Assembly: GCA_017051695.1 (NCBI GenBank)
Contig: JAFIDK010000007.1
Location: 62,001 to 126,000, forward strand
Source of the DNA: Algoriphagus aestuarii
Lineage (GTDB): Bacteria; Bacteroidota; Bacteroidia; Cytophagales; Cyclobacteriaceae
Length of the DNA: 64,000 nucleotides
Reading direction: 5' to 3'
The notes beneath the pieces are model-generated. The model was not told the origin of the DNA. It searched no databases and saw nothing but the letters and a program-made list of their open reading frames with translations. Each line of letters begins with the position of its first letter. Positions within the stretch are counted from its first letter, which is position 1. Positions 35,996 through 45,230 of the stretch are shown piece after piece. Made by a program: the position numbers and the translations under genes.

Positions 35996-36718
35996 TTATG
36001 GATTTGTGGACCAGAATTCTACATTTTTCACCAAAGCCCTTTTTGGCAGTTTCAAATGGGCTACAAGCAGTTCGGCAAAATCTTCCGGCTGAAGGACTTT
36101 ATCCGGATTACCATCTGTCAGGTTATTTCCAATGGCCAGATCAGTGGCAATCGTGCTCGGAGTCATGTTAAACACGCGGATATCTGATTTTCGGACTTCC
36201 ATCATCAGTGATTCAGTCAGACCATTAAGCCCAAATTTCGAAGCACTGTATGCACTGGTCATTGCGTTGCCTTTTTGTCCGGCGGTAGAGGAAACATTCA
36301 CAATATCTCCTGATTTTCTTTCCAGCATACCCGGAAGTACTTCATGAATCACATAGTACACGCCAAAAAGATTGACCTTGACGATGTGTTCCCACTCGCT
36401 GACATCCAGATCCAGGAATTTCCCAAACTTGCCTGTTCCGGCATTGTTTACCAAAATATCAGGTACACCTACTTCTGAAATCAATGATGAGATTGCAGTT
36501 TTGATACTGGAGTAATCTGATTGGTCTGCCACCGCTAAGGCAACTTTCAGAGAAGCGTCTATTCTCGCGACTTCTTCCTTGACTTTTAATAAATCAGACT
36601 CTGTTCTGGATAAAATGGCTAGGTGAGCTCCTTCTTTTGCGAGTGTGATGGCAATTGCTTTCCCTAATCCTTTTCCCGCACCGGTAATCAGTGCTGTTTT
36701 TCCTTGTAGTGATGGCAT
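35996..36718 (-). CDS. Short-chain dehydrogenase/reductase (FabG-like)
   Basis: A classical SDR of 240 residues: cofactor motif TGAGKGLG at about 12-19, NNAGTG at about 90, catalytic Ser in NVSSTAG, and YSASKFG with the Tyr-Lys pair near residues 152-156. The N-terminus has no signal, so it acts in the cytosol on a small carbonyl or alcohol substrate; the closest general type is 3-ketoacyl-ACP reductase-like, but a fatty-acid role is not supported by neighbours. It lies upstream of the TrxR-like gene on the same strand, with an operator-like palindrome between them, and divergent from the sigma factor gene. Confidence 0.88.
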   Translation of the reverse strand: MPSLQGKTALITGAGKGLGKAIAITLAKEGAHLAILSRTESDLLKVKEEVARIDASLKVALAVADQSDYSSIKTAISSLISEVGVPDILVNNAGTGKFGKFLDLDVSEWEHIVKVNLFGVYYVIHEVLPGMLERKSGDIVNVSSTAGQKGNAMTSAYSASKFGLNGLTESLMMEVRKSDIRVFNMTPSTIATDLAIGNNLTDGNPDKVLQPEDFAELLVAHLKLPKRALVKNVEFWSTNP

Positions 36719-36962
36719 GTTCTTTTATTTATATTTCTTGAGAAGTAAACAGTATTAGATAATTTCAGTTCCAGAAAGAATTATTTCCATTTAAAAAATG
36801 GATTTGATTTGGTTGAAATATTCGGGTCTAAAAATAATTTTTTAACTCATTGCTGCTACTGGTAATAGTCCGAAAAACCTCCTGTTAATAAAATCTTAAT
36901 CCTGGATTTTACGCTTTAGTGTGCACTAGATTTAAATTTAGGATTATATCCTTTTCAGGTTT

Positions 36963-37487
36963 ATGGCCACTTTTCAGAATCCATCTTATTTCGAGCAAGT
37001 ATTCAAAGATCATTGGGAGCTGATGTACCAAAGTGCCTACCGTAAAATTCCTGATCAAAATGTAGTGGAGGACATCCTTCAGGAGATTTTCATAGATATC
37101 TGGCAAAGGCGTGATTCTCTGGAAATCAAGATGTCCATCAAAGGTTATTTAATGACTGCTGTGAAATATCAGGTAATGAAGCATTTTGATTCTGTCGAGA
37201 AAAACAGGGTGGTTGCTACTTCTGAGCTCCCGGACCTGTACCAGGAAGAAGTGATGCAATTTGACGAACTTTTTGAGCAGATAGAGATGGCGATGGATGC
37301 ATTGCCACCTAAGTCTAAGTTGATTTTTAAAATGAGCAGAATAGAAGGATATGCTGTGGAGGAAATAGCCGCTAAACTTAATTTGTCCCAGCAAACAGTT
37401 CATAATCAGATTTCTAAATCCTTGAAGATAATGCGTGGAGAACTGAAACATTTAGCTCCCATGCTGTTGCTATATTTGGGAAATTGA
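36963..37487 (+). CDS. ECF-type RNA polymerase sigma factor
   Basis: A 174-residue sigma-70 family protein with region 2 (about 10-75, including DILQEIFIDIWQRRD) and region 4 (about 110-165, HTH in VEEIAAKLNLSQQTVHNQISKSL). It belongs to the Bacteroidota ECF group that works with FecR-type anti-sigma factors. The FecR gene follows after 117 bases and then a SusC with an STN domain. This is the known trans-envelope signalling arrangement in which substrate binding to SusC releases the sigma factor to activate the operon. Confidence 0.92.
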   Translation: MATFQNPSYFEQVFKDHWELMYQSAYRKIPDQNVVEDILQEIFIDIWQRRDSLEIKMSIKGYLMTAVKYQVMKHFDSVEKNRVVATSELPDLYQEEVMQFDELFEQIEMAMDALPPKSKLIFKMSRIEGYAVEEIAAKLNLSQQTVHNQISKSLKIMRGELKHLAPMLLLYLGN

Positions 37488-37604
37488 TCGAGCACCTGTT
37501 AAGAGAAAGTTATTTTTTAAGCTCAAATCCTTCACAAATCCTTAATCAAAATCAGCGGTAGTCGGAACTCGGTATGGACACTATATCAGTGTAAAACCAA
37601 TGCC

Positions 37605-38591
37605 ATGAGATTGCATCCTTCCCTGATTGGGACAATCAGTAAAATACTTCGAGGTAAAGCCTCCCAAACCGAACTCCAAAAGTTTAATAAATGGTATGAC
37701 TCTACCAGTTCGGATGATGTGGAACTTGTTGATCACTTGGGGCGAAGTAAGGCCGAAATAGAAAAGGAATTGTTTTCAAAAATTCAGGGTAGGACCCAAG
37801 TATCTCGTGAAAAGAAATTTTCCGGGACGCCAAAGGAAAGGAAGCTTTCATTTGGCTGGGTGGCTGCTTCTATTCTCCTTCTTATTTCTTGCGGACTGGT
37901 ATGGAATCACTACCAAACTGACAGGGTAACAGTAAATGCGCCAACCTTGGCCTATGTTACTTTTGAAAATGGAACTGGAATGTTCAAAAAGGTAAAGTTG
38001 CCCGATGGCTCCACCGTCAAGCTTTTTCACAAATCCAGAATTCAGGTTTCTGAAAATTTCAGTGAAAACCGCTTCGTCAAACTGGAGGGGGAAGCGTTTT
38101 TTGAAGTGGAAAGAGATACACTTCATCCTTTTAGGGTAGAGTCCCAACATCTCATAACTGAGGTTCTTGGTACCTCCTTTTTGATCCGGAACTCAGAAGA
38201 CTTTCAGGAAATAGTAGCAGTGAAAACCGGTCTGGTCAAAGTTTCTAACCAGGCTGATACCAGCTTTTTACTCGAACCAAACTATCGTCTGGATTTTTCC
38301 AGTGGCTTAGGAAATGTGAGTAAAATGGCTGAAAACGACCCTCTTTTCGCTTGGACAGAGGAAGTTTTAGTATTTGATCATACGGAGATGGAAACTATGG
38401 TCTCCGATCTGGAGAACTGGTATGGAGTGACCATTTCACATAACCTTTCAGAAAAAATCCAATGTGAAATCTCAGGCACTTACGAAAGACAGAGCCTGGA
38501 AAACCTGCTTGAATTAATCAACTATTCTATTCCTATAACCTATCAAATCAGTGGAAAAAATGTAACACTACATTTCAAAGATTGCCCTTAA
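37605..38591 (+). CDS. FecR-family anti-sigma regulator
   Basis: Cytosolic N-terminal sigma-binding part (about 1-80), a single membrane helix (about 84-100), and a periplasmic FecR domain (about 115-235) with VKLPDGSTVKLF, NRFVKLEGEAFFEVERD and HPFRVESQ, followed by a C-terminal STN-like contact domain (DUF4974, about 255-325). At 328 residues it has the standard length. It should hold the adjacent ECF sigma factor inactive until the SusC STN domain signals. Its stop codon lies inside a long inverted repeat before the susC-like gene. Confidence 0.92.
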   Translation: MRLHPSLIGTISKILRGKASQTELQKFNKWYDSTSSDDVELVDHLGRSKAEIEKELFSKIQGRTQVSREKKFSGTPKERKLSFGWVAASILLLISCGLVWNHYQTDRVTVNAPTLAYVTFENGTGMFKKVKLPDGSTVKLFHKSRIQVSENFSENRFVKLEGEAFFEVERDTLHPFRVESQHLITEVLGTSFLIRNSEDFQEIVAVKTGLVKVSNQADTSFLLEPNYRLDFSSGLGNVSKMAENDPLFAWTEEVLVFDHTEMETMVSDLENWYGVTISHNLSEKIQCEISGTYERQSLENLLELINYSIPITYQISGKNVTLHFKDCP

Positions 38592-38634
38592 ACGGCGAAT
38601 GGATCCGCGCCAACGAATCCATTCTGTCCAGGGC
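38584..38634 (+). other. Intercistronic hairpin between fecR-like and susC-like genes
   Basis: Nested inverted repeats: GCCCT (38584-38588) with AGGGC (38630-38634), and GAATGGAT (38597-38604) with ATCCATTC (38617-38624). The outer stem includes the end of the FecR reading frame. There is no T tail, so it is unlikely to be a full terminator; it may set the susC to fecR mRNA ratio by pausing or processing. Confidence 0.45.
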
Positions 38635-38675
38635 TTAAAAGCTTACGACTATTAACACATGAACAAATCAAATTT

Positions 38676-41600
38676 ATGAAAAAAAAGTTACCACCAGCCT
38701 TAAAAACCTTGGTTATGAGATTATTTATGGCTTGCCTTCTCAGTTGTTGGATTCATTCCATGGTGTTTGCCAATGACCTTTCTGCGCAAAAATTAGAGGA
38801 AACACAGATTTCTTTTTCCTCTACGGAAATGAGCTTATCAGCTTCTTTCAAGGAGATAGAGAACCAGTCTGATTTCAAATTTTCCTATGAAAGCGGACTT
38901 AACTTGAATAAAAAAGTAAGTTTCCTTTCCAGAAAAACCGACCTACAGACGATTTTGGAAGTGATTTCTGCCCAGTCTGCTTTGAAGTTCAAACAGATCA
39001 ATACGACCATTGCTGTTACCTCCCAATCAAAAGCTCCATTAACAAAAGCAGAAATCGAACGGGTAAGAGTCAGCGGAGTAGTTCAAGATGCCGAAACAGG
39101 AGAGACCCTCCCAGGAGTGAATATCATTATCAAAGGCACCACCAGAGGAACCACTACAGACCTAGATGGGAAATTTGGATTGACGGTAGATGAAGGAGAA
39201 ATTTTGGTTTTTTCCTATGTAGGTTATGACCGTCAGGAAGTCCTGATCGAAAATCAAACTGAATTGACGATCAGATTACAATTGGATAGTGAGGCTTTGG
39301 GTGAAGTGGTAGTGACAGCTTTGGGGATCAAAAGGGAAGAAAAAGCACTGGGATATGCTACCCAGAAAGTGGATTCCGAAGAACTCCTTGATGCAAGATC
39401 AAACAACTGGTCTGATGCCTTGAGAGGAAAAGTGGCAGGTTTGAATGTGCTTTCCGCAGGTTCAGGCCCTATGAATTCTTCCCAGATCAGTTTGAGAGGT
39501 GATAACTCTTTAAATCCAAACGGAAATTTTGCCCTCATAGTAGTGGATGGAGTTCCGATGAATTCAGGATTGACTTCTTCCGGAGTTAGTAATGCTTATG
39601 GCGCTGGCTCAGGAAATGATGTTCCGGTGGATTTTGGAAACGGCATAGCTGACCTAAATCCTGATGATATAGAAAATATCACCGTATTGAAAGGTGCCAG
39701 TGCAACAGCACTTTATGGTAGCCGGGCTGCAAACGGCGCTTTGATCGTCACTACCAAAAGTGGATCGAAAAAAAGCAAAGGTCTTGGCGTGACCATCAAT
39801 TCCAACATCAGTTTCCAGAATGTGTTAAGATGGCCTGACAGACAATACGAATATGGGCAGGGAACTGGTAGAGCTTTTAATTCTGACGGAGAACTTTACT
39901 ACAGTTATGGAGCTTCGGATGATGGAGCAAGTACTGGGGGAACCAGCAGTGCATTTGGACCTAAATTCGATGGTCAGTTCTATTATCAGTATGATCCAAC
40001 TCTCGAAGGTCAGTCAGCAGAGCGCCAGCTTTGGAGACCCTATGAAGACAACGTGACTGGATTTTGGAGAACGGGTTTCAATATGATCAATTCGGTTTCA
40101 TTGGACGGGAACAATGAAACAGGTTCTCTCAGAGCTTCCATTACCCAGACAAAAAATGAATGGATCATGCCTAATACCGGCTTTGATCGATTGGTAGCAG
40201 CTTTGTCTGCCTCACAACAAATCAGCAAAAAGCTGAGGTTAAATGCCAAAGTAAATTATACCAATAAGAACTCCGATAACCTTCCTGCGACAGGCTATAA
40301 TAACCAGTCTATCGCCTACTTTATGATTTTCCAAAATCCAAGTATCGACCTGGAATGGTATCGCCCTATTTGGAAGCAAGGACAAGAGAATGTGGACCAG
40401 GTTCACCCTTTTAGTTCCTTCATCGATAATCCGTATTTGATTGCTTACGAGATGACAAATTCGGTGAACAATAATTCTGTGTTCGGGAATTTATCTGCGA
40501 ATTATACATTCAATGATCACTTTGAATTGATGCTTCGCTCTGGTTTGGCGATGAGCCAAGAAGAGAGAGCACAACAGCGGCCATACAGCACAGCTAATTT
40601 CCAAAGGGGATATTACAAAGAGCAAAATGTCACCAACTACGAACAAAACTCTGATTTCTTGCTGACTTACAAAGGCAATCTAGCTGAAAAGATCTCCTTA
40701 AGAGCGAGTGTGGGCGGAAACCATATGAGCAGGAAGTATAGAATGATGAGCGCTTATGTAGATGGTTTGGTGATCCCTGGTGTTTACAAACTTGCCAATG
40801 GAGTAAATAATCCGGTTTTATCCACCAATGATGCGAATAGAGTGATCAACTCACTTTATGGTTTGATGACATTGGATTTTGATGAAAAGGTCTTTGTGGA
40901 CATTACGGGTAGAAACGATTGGTCCAGTACTTTGCCGACTCAGAATAACAGCTTTTTCTATCCATCTGTCAGCACAAGTTTTGTCTTGTCAGACATTTTT
41001 GTCCTACCAACCCAAATATCTTTTGCGAAACTTAGAATTTCCGGGGCACAGGTAGGAAATGATACAGAGCCCTACAGGACATCCAAGTATTATGGACAAA
41101 GTGAGTTTCCGGGATCGGCATCTGTTCCTTCCACGCTTTACAATGTGGATTTCAAGCCGGAAATCACCAGCAGTTTTGAAACAGGAATTGAGTTGATTTT
41201 CTTCCAAAGACGCTTAGGTCTAGACCTAAATTTCTATATCACAGAAACGAAAAATCAGATTTTGGAAGTTCCGGTTGACATCACAACAGGTTTTTCGAGA
41301 GCAATTCTGAATGCTGGAAAAGTTCAAAACAAAGGAGTGGAACTGGTGCTAAATGGCAGTCCGATCAAAAACGATAAATTCCAATGGAATTCATTTATCA
41401 CCTGGGCGAAAAACAAAAACGAAGTGCTATCACTTCCGGATGAAGTAGATGGCAGCCAAGTAATCGGTACAGGTGGTAATGCATCTATCATTGCTAAAGT
41501 AGGTGGTACCACCGGAGATATCTATGGATTTGGTTTTGTGAGATCACCAGAAGGTGAAATTGTGTACGGAGCCAATGGCTTACCGGCCAGACCAGCAGAG

Positions 41601-42161
41601 ATCCAATACATAGGAAATGCCTACGCAAAATGGAAAGGCGGATTCCGAAATGAGTTTGTCTACAAAAACCTTCGCATGAGCATCTTATTGGATGGCCAAT
41701 ATGGGGGAATTGTTTACTCCCAGACACATCATAAAATGTCAGAACAAGGAAAGCTGACTCATACCCTGAAAGGTCGGGAAGATGGATTTATTGTGGGAGA
41801 AGGTGTGGTGGATAATGGTGATGGAACTTACTCTCCAAATACCACAGAGGTCAATCTGGCAAGCTATTATGCAGATTATTACCGACGGGCAAATGTGGAG
41901 TCCAATTCCTTTGATGCCTCATTTGTGAAACTTCGTGAGCTAAGACTGGAATATGCTGTACCGGCGAGATTCCTTCAAAAAACCAGTATCAATCAGGCTT
42001 CCATTGCCTTCTATGGTAGAGACCTGGCGATGTGGACCAAATTCCCAATGTTTGACCCGGAAACTGCGGCCTTGAATGGAGGTACGCTGCTCCCAGGTGT
42101 GGAAATGGGTCAACTCCCTACACCGAGAACGATGGGAGTGAATCTTACACTTAAGTTTTAA
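38676..42161 (+). CDS. SusC/RagA-family TonB-linked outer-membrane protein with STN signalling domain
   Basis: It imports an oligomeric substrate across the outer membrane together with its SusD partner. After a signal peptide (about 1-33) comes an STN domain (about 48-113), which links it to the FecR protein encoded upstream. The carboxypeptidase-like domain (about 130-205, GETLPGVNIIIKGTTRGT) and the plug follow, with the SusC hallmark ALYGSRAANGALIVTTKSG. The rest is a barrel ending GVNLTLKF. It is 1161 residues long. SusD and a calcineurin-type phosphoesterase gene follow in one operon, which suggests a phosphorylated substrate. Confidence 0.95.
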   Translation: MKKKLPPALKTLVMRLFMACLLSCWIHSMVFANDLSAQKLEETQISFSSTEMSLSASFKEIENQSDFKFSYESGLNLNKKVSFLSRKTDLQTILEVISAQSALKFKQINTTIAVTSQSKAPLTKAEIERVRVSGVVQDAETGETLPGVNIIIKGTTRGTTTDLDGKFGLTVDEGEILVFSYVGYDRQEVLIENQTELTIRLQLDSEALGEVVVTALGIKREEKALGYATQKVDSEELLDARSNNWSDALRGKVAGLNVLSAGSGPMNSSQISLRGDNSLNPNGNFALIVVDGVPMNSGLTSSGVSNAYGAGSGNDVPVDFGNGIADLNPDDIENITVLKGASATALYGSRAANGALIVTTKSGSKKSKGLGVTINSNISFQNVLRWPDRQYEYGQGTGRAFNSDGELYYSYGASDDGASTGGTSSAFGPKFDGQFYYQYDPTLEGQSAERQLWRPYEDNVTGFWRTGFNMINSVSLDGNNETGSLRASITQTKNEWIMPNTGFDRLVAALSASQQISKKLRLNAKVNYTNKNSDNLPATGYNNQSIAYFMIFQNPSIDLEWYRPIWKQGQENVDQVHPFSSFIDNPYLIAYEMTNSVNNNSVFGNLSANYTFNDHFELMLRSGLAMSQEERAQQRPYSTANFQRGYYKEQNVTNYEQNSDFLLTYKGNLAEKISLRASVGGNHMSRKYRMMSAYVDGLVIPGVYKLANGVNNPVLSTNDANRVINSLYGLMTLDFDEKVFVDITGRNDWSSTLPTQNNSFFYPSVSTSFVLSDIFVLPTQISFAKLRISGAQVGNDTEPYRTSKYYGQSEFPGSASVPSTLYNVDFKPEITSSFETGIELIFFQRRLGLDLNFYITETKNQILEVPVDITTGFSRAILNAGKVQNKGVELVLNGSPIKNDKFQWNSFITWAKNKNEVLSLPDEVDGSQVIGTGGNASIIAKVGGTTGDIYGFGFVRSPEGEIVYGANGLPARPAEIQYIGNAYAKWKGGFRNEFVYKNLRMSILLDGQYGGIVYSQTHHKMSEQGKLTHTLKGREDGFIVGEGVVDNGDGTYSPNTTEVNLASYYADYYRRANVESNSFDASFVKLRELRLEYAVPARFLQKTSINQASIAFYGRDLAMWTKFPMFDPETAALNGGTLLPGVEMGQLPTPRTMGVNLTLKF

Positions 42162-42173
42162 TTAGAAAATATC

Positions 42174-43610
42174 ATGAAAAAATATATCGCAACACTGATC
42201 ATAGGATCTTTGGCTTGGGCATTGAATTCCTGTACACAGGATTTTGAAGAGATCAACACAGATCCAAATAGGATTGACCAAATCAGTCCAGGAACTTTAT
42301 TGAACCCTACTATTTATGGTATAGCAAGTTTTAATACGGATAGAGCTGATGCATTTACCTTTCAGATCATGCAAGTAGCATTGCCGTTTCCTAGTGTTTC
42401 GGGAGGTGTCCATCGCTATGATATTACAGAGTCAGCCGGGAATTCGACCTGGAACACCTATTACCGTTGGTTGGTCAATATCAAAGAAATGGAAGCCTCA
42501 GCCATCACGAATGTTGATGTGAATTATGAAGCAATTGCTTTGACACTGAGAGCTTGGTCTTTGAGTCAATTGACGGACAGCTTTGGTGACATACCAATGG
42601 ATGAAGCAAGTAGAGGAGAAGATGGGATTTTCCAACCATCTTTCAATACCCAAGAGGAGGTTTATACCCAGATTTTTGAGGATCTCGAGCGGGCAAATTC
42701 ATTGTATGATGAGAGCCAGGCAATGGTTTATGGAGATGATATTCTATTTCATAATGATGTAGAAAAATGGAGGAAATTCACCAACTCTCTTCACATGAGG
42801 TTATTGTTAAGAGTTTCAAACCGAACAGAGGTCAATGCTTATGATAAGTTGGCCAATATGGTGAATAACCCGGAGCAATATCCTGTTTTTGAAAACACTG
42901 CAGAGTCTGCAATACTTCAGATCACAGGGGTGACTCCAAACCTTTCTCCATGGGGCAGAGCGATAGATTTTACCACTTTTCGTTCTATTTCTGAGTTTTT
43001 CGCAGATCAATTGAATACTTTGGAAGACCCTAGAAGACCAAAATTCATGACTCAAGCAAGAGAGATGGATGGTACAACCAGCATTGGTTATAAAGGGATA
43101 CCGAGTGGTTTTGAAGGAAACGAAAATCAGTTTCAGTTTTTGCCAAGCAACCATAACATTGCGCTGGTACAAGCTCCAATGATTTCTTTGATTTTGACCT
43201 ATGCCGAGGTGGAATTTATCAAAGCGGAATTGGCTCAAAAAGGAGTGATTTCTTCCGATCCAAAAGAGCATTATGAAAATGGCGTGCAGGCCGCCATGGA
43301 GCAATGGGGAGTGGCAATTTCAGAAGGTTATTTTGATAATCCGGCAGCAGCTTATGATGGTACTTTGGAAAGAATCATGCTTCAAAAATATATTGCCTTA
43401 TATTTCAATGATACCCAACAATGGTTTGAATACCGAAGAACGGGTTTTCCGGTACTTCCAAAAAACGAAGGAATGCTCAATGACCAGATCATGCCTGTAA
43501 GATTCATGTATCCGGTAAGTGTACAAATTAACAATCCTGATAATTATGCGGCTGCTGTTGCAAGGATGGGCGCAGATGATATCAATACAAAAGTATGGTG
43601 GGAAAAATGA
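42174..43610 (+). CDS. SusD/RagB-family lipoprotein (SusD-like type 2)
   Basis: A surface lipoprotein that caps the SusC channel and captures substrate. Lipobox LNSC (Cys20), followed by DFEEINTDPNRID, the conserved start of this SusD subgroup. The helical TPR-like core contains AWSLSQLTDSFGDIPM, and the C-terminal YNDTQQWFEYRRTG-like segment and final VWWEK are typical. It is 478 residues long. It lies 12 bases after the SusC gene, and its stop codon overlaps the start of the phosphoesterase gene (ATGA), so all three are translated together. Confidence 0.93.
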   Translation: MKKYIATLIIGSLAWALNSCTQDFEEINTDPNRIDQISPGTLLNPTIYGIASFNTDRADAFTFQIMQVALPFPSVSGGVHRYDITESAGNSTWNTYYRWLVNIKEMEASAITNVDVNYEAIALTLRAWSLSQLTDSFGDIPMDEASRGEDGIFQPSFNTQEEVYTQIFEDLERANSLYDESQAMVYGDDILFHNDVEKWRKFTNSLHMRLLLRVSNRTEVNAYDKLANMVNNPEQYPVFENTAESAILQITGVTPNLSPWGRAIDFTTFRSISEFFADQLNTLEDPRRPKFMTQAREMDGTTSIGYKGIPSGFEGNENQFQFLPSNHNIALVQAPMISLILTYAEVEFIKAELAQKGVISSDPKEHYENGVQAAMEQWGVAISEGYFDNPAAAYDGTLERIMLQKYIALYFNDTQQWFEYRRTGFPVLPKNEGMLNDQIMPVRFMYPVSVQINNPDNYAAAVARMGADDINTKVWWEK

Positions 43611-45181
43611 AAAAAATGATTCAAGCAGGGCTCACAGTGGCCCTTATGTCAACAAGTTTTGCAGGCTTTTCTCAAGAAATAGCGAAAGGCTATGTATTTC
43701 ATGACGAAAATGGCAACGGTAAAAAGCAGCGGCGTGAAGAAGGTCTAGCTGGCGTAAGTATTTCCAATGGAAAGGAGGTAGTACAAACGGATGAAAAAGG
43801 ATACTATGAAATAAGTCTGAAAGACGGTCAGGTATTATTTCTGATCAAACCAAGAGGTTATTCAGCCCCATTGGATTCTTTAAATAAACCTCAATTTTAT
43901 TACGTCCATAAACCAAGTGGTTCACCGGAATTGAAATATGCAGGTTCACAGCCTACAGGCGAATTGCCGAAAGAGATCAATTTTGCTTTGAGTGCAACAG
44001 AAGAACCAGACGATTTCACTGCTTTGATTTTTGGGGATCCACAGCCATACACGTTGGAAGAAGTGGACTTTTTTGATCGTGGGATTGTCAGTGAAGTGGA
44101 GGGAATCCAAAATGTGGCTTTTGGCCTTGCCTTAGGAGATTTAGTAGGGGATGACCTGAGTTTATTCGGGCCATATGCCAAAGCTGTTTCTAAAGTGGGT
44201 TTACCATGGTACAATGTCATGGGAAATCACGATCAAAATTATGACGTGGATCGGGATGAATTGGCAGATGAATCATTTGAGGCGACTTTCGGTCCAAGTA
44301 CTTATTCTTACAATGTGGGTAAAGTACACTTTATCGTTCTGGATGATATTCTGTGGCCAGATCCAAGGGATAAAAATGGATATTGGGGCGGTATGCGTCC
44401 TGACCAATTGGCCTTTGTGGAAAATGACCTGCAATTCGTGCCAAAAGATCATTTAATTGTGATCTCCATGCACATTCCTTTAAAAGAGCAAGGAGATTCT
44501 TTCCGGGATGAGGATAGGCAAAAACTATTTGACTTACTGAAAGACTATCCTCATACCTTGTCACTTTCTGCGCATACTCATCTTCAAAAACAGGATCTGT
44601 TTTACAAAGAAGATGGTTGGGGACAGGAGCAGCCGCATCATCATTATAATGTGGGCACGACCTCAGGGGATTGGTATAAAGGGACTTTGGATGAAAAAGG
44701 AATTCCGGTTTCTACCATGCGTGACGGTACGCCAAAGGGCTATGCCTTGATAGATTTCGAAGGGAATCAATACAAAATCAGATATCAGGTAGCAGGTAAA
44801 TCCAGTGATTATCAAATGGAGATTTTTGCACCGAAAGTTCTTGAAAAAGGAAAAAGAACCACCGCGGGTATTTTTGTGAATTTTTTCATGGGATCACCGG
44901 ATGACGAGGTGCTAGTAAGTATTGACGGAGGTGAAATGAAGCCTATGAACCGGGTCGAAGACTATGATCCAAGGTATTTAGTGGATTTGCTTCAGTGGGA
45001 CATCACAGAAGAGCTTCTGGATGGAAGAAGACCTTCGAATCCAGCACAAAGCATGCACTTATGGAGAATAAATGCCCCTTCGGGATTAGAAACTGGTGAG
45101 CATGTGATCCGCGTCAAAGCAACAGATCGATTTGGACAGGTGCATTACGGTGAGCAAAAACTCCGGATAGAAGAAAATTGA
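43607..45181 (+). CDS. Exported calcineurin-like phosphoesterase with MetallophosN and MetallophosC domains
   Basis: The enzyme hydrolyses a phosphate ester in the periplasm. Signal peptide ending GFSQ; then an Ig-like N-terminal domain (GYVFHDENGNGKKQR ..., about 25-125). The metallophosphoesterase core contains GDPQP, GDLVGD, GNHD, and SAHTHLQ, which supply the dinuclear metal ligands. A C-terminal beta domain (about 400-520) follows. The ATG at 43607 is preferred to that at 43595 because it starts the signal and overlaps the SusD stop as ATGA. The coupling to SusCD suggests that the transported compound carries a phosphate or phosphodiester. Confidence 0.9.
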   Translation: MKKMIQAGLTVALMSTSFAGFSQEIAKGYVFHDENGNGKKQRREEGLAGVSISNGKEVVQTDEKGYYEISLKDGQVLFLIKPRGYSAPLDSLNKPQFYYVHKPSGSPELKYAGSQPTGELPKEINFALSATEEPDDFTALIFGDPQPYTLEEVDFFDRGIVSEVEGIQNVAFGLALGDLVGDDLSLFGPYAKAVSKVGLPWYNVMGNHDQNYDVDRDELADESFEATFGPSTYSYNVGKVHFIVLDDILWPDPRDKNGYWGGMRPDQLAFVENDLQFVPKDHLIVISMHIPLKEQGDSFRDEDRQKLFDLLKDYPHTLSLSAHTHLQKQDLFYKEDGWGQEQPHHHYNVGTTSGDWYKGTLDEKGIPVSTMRDGTPKGYALIDFEGNQYKIRYQVAGKSSDYQMEIFAPKVLEKGKRTTAGIFVNFFMGSPDDEVLVSIDGGEMKPMNRVEDYDPRYLVDLLQWDITEELLDGRRPSNPAQSMHLWRINAPSGLETGEHVIRVKATDRFGQVHYGEQKLRIEEN

Positions 45182-45204
45182 GTTGATGAATAAGTGGGTT
45201 AAAG

Positions 45205-45230
45205 CCCCGGTTTCAGATCGGGGTTTTTTT
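45205..45230. terminator. Bidirectional terminator
   Basis: CCCCG (45205-45209) pairs with CGGGG (45219-45223) around a 9-base loop, followed by seven T on the plus strand and preceded by an AAA run for the other strand. It separates the phosphoesterase operon from the convergent beta-lactamase gene. Confidence 0.75.

Noticed and set aside
36787-36801. CCATTT-AAA-AAATGG dyad between the SDR and sigma factor genes
   Set aside because: Short and A+T-rich, no adjacent promoter element could be supported.
36909-37106. 65-residue minus-strand reading frame opposite the sigma factor start
   Set aside because: It overlaps a well-supported sigma factor gene in antisense and has no coding features of its own.
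37578-37592. Small inverted repeat ACACT-ATATC-AGTGT upstream of the fecR-like gene
   Set aside because: Only 5 bp per arm in A+T-rich DNA; too weak to call an operator.
42816-43304. 162-residue minus-strand frame inside the susD-like gene
   Set aside because: Long for a shadow, but the composition follows the opposite strand's codons and it shows no signal, domain or start context.
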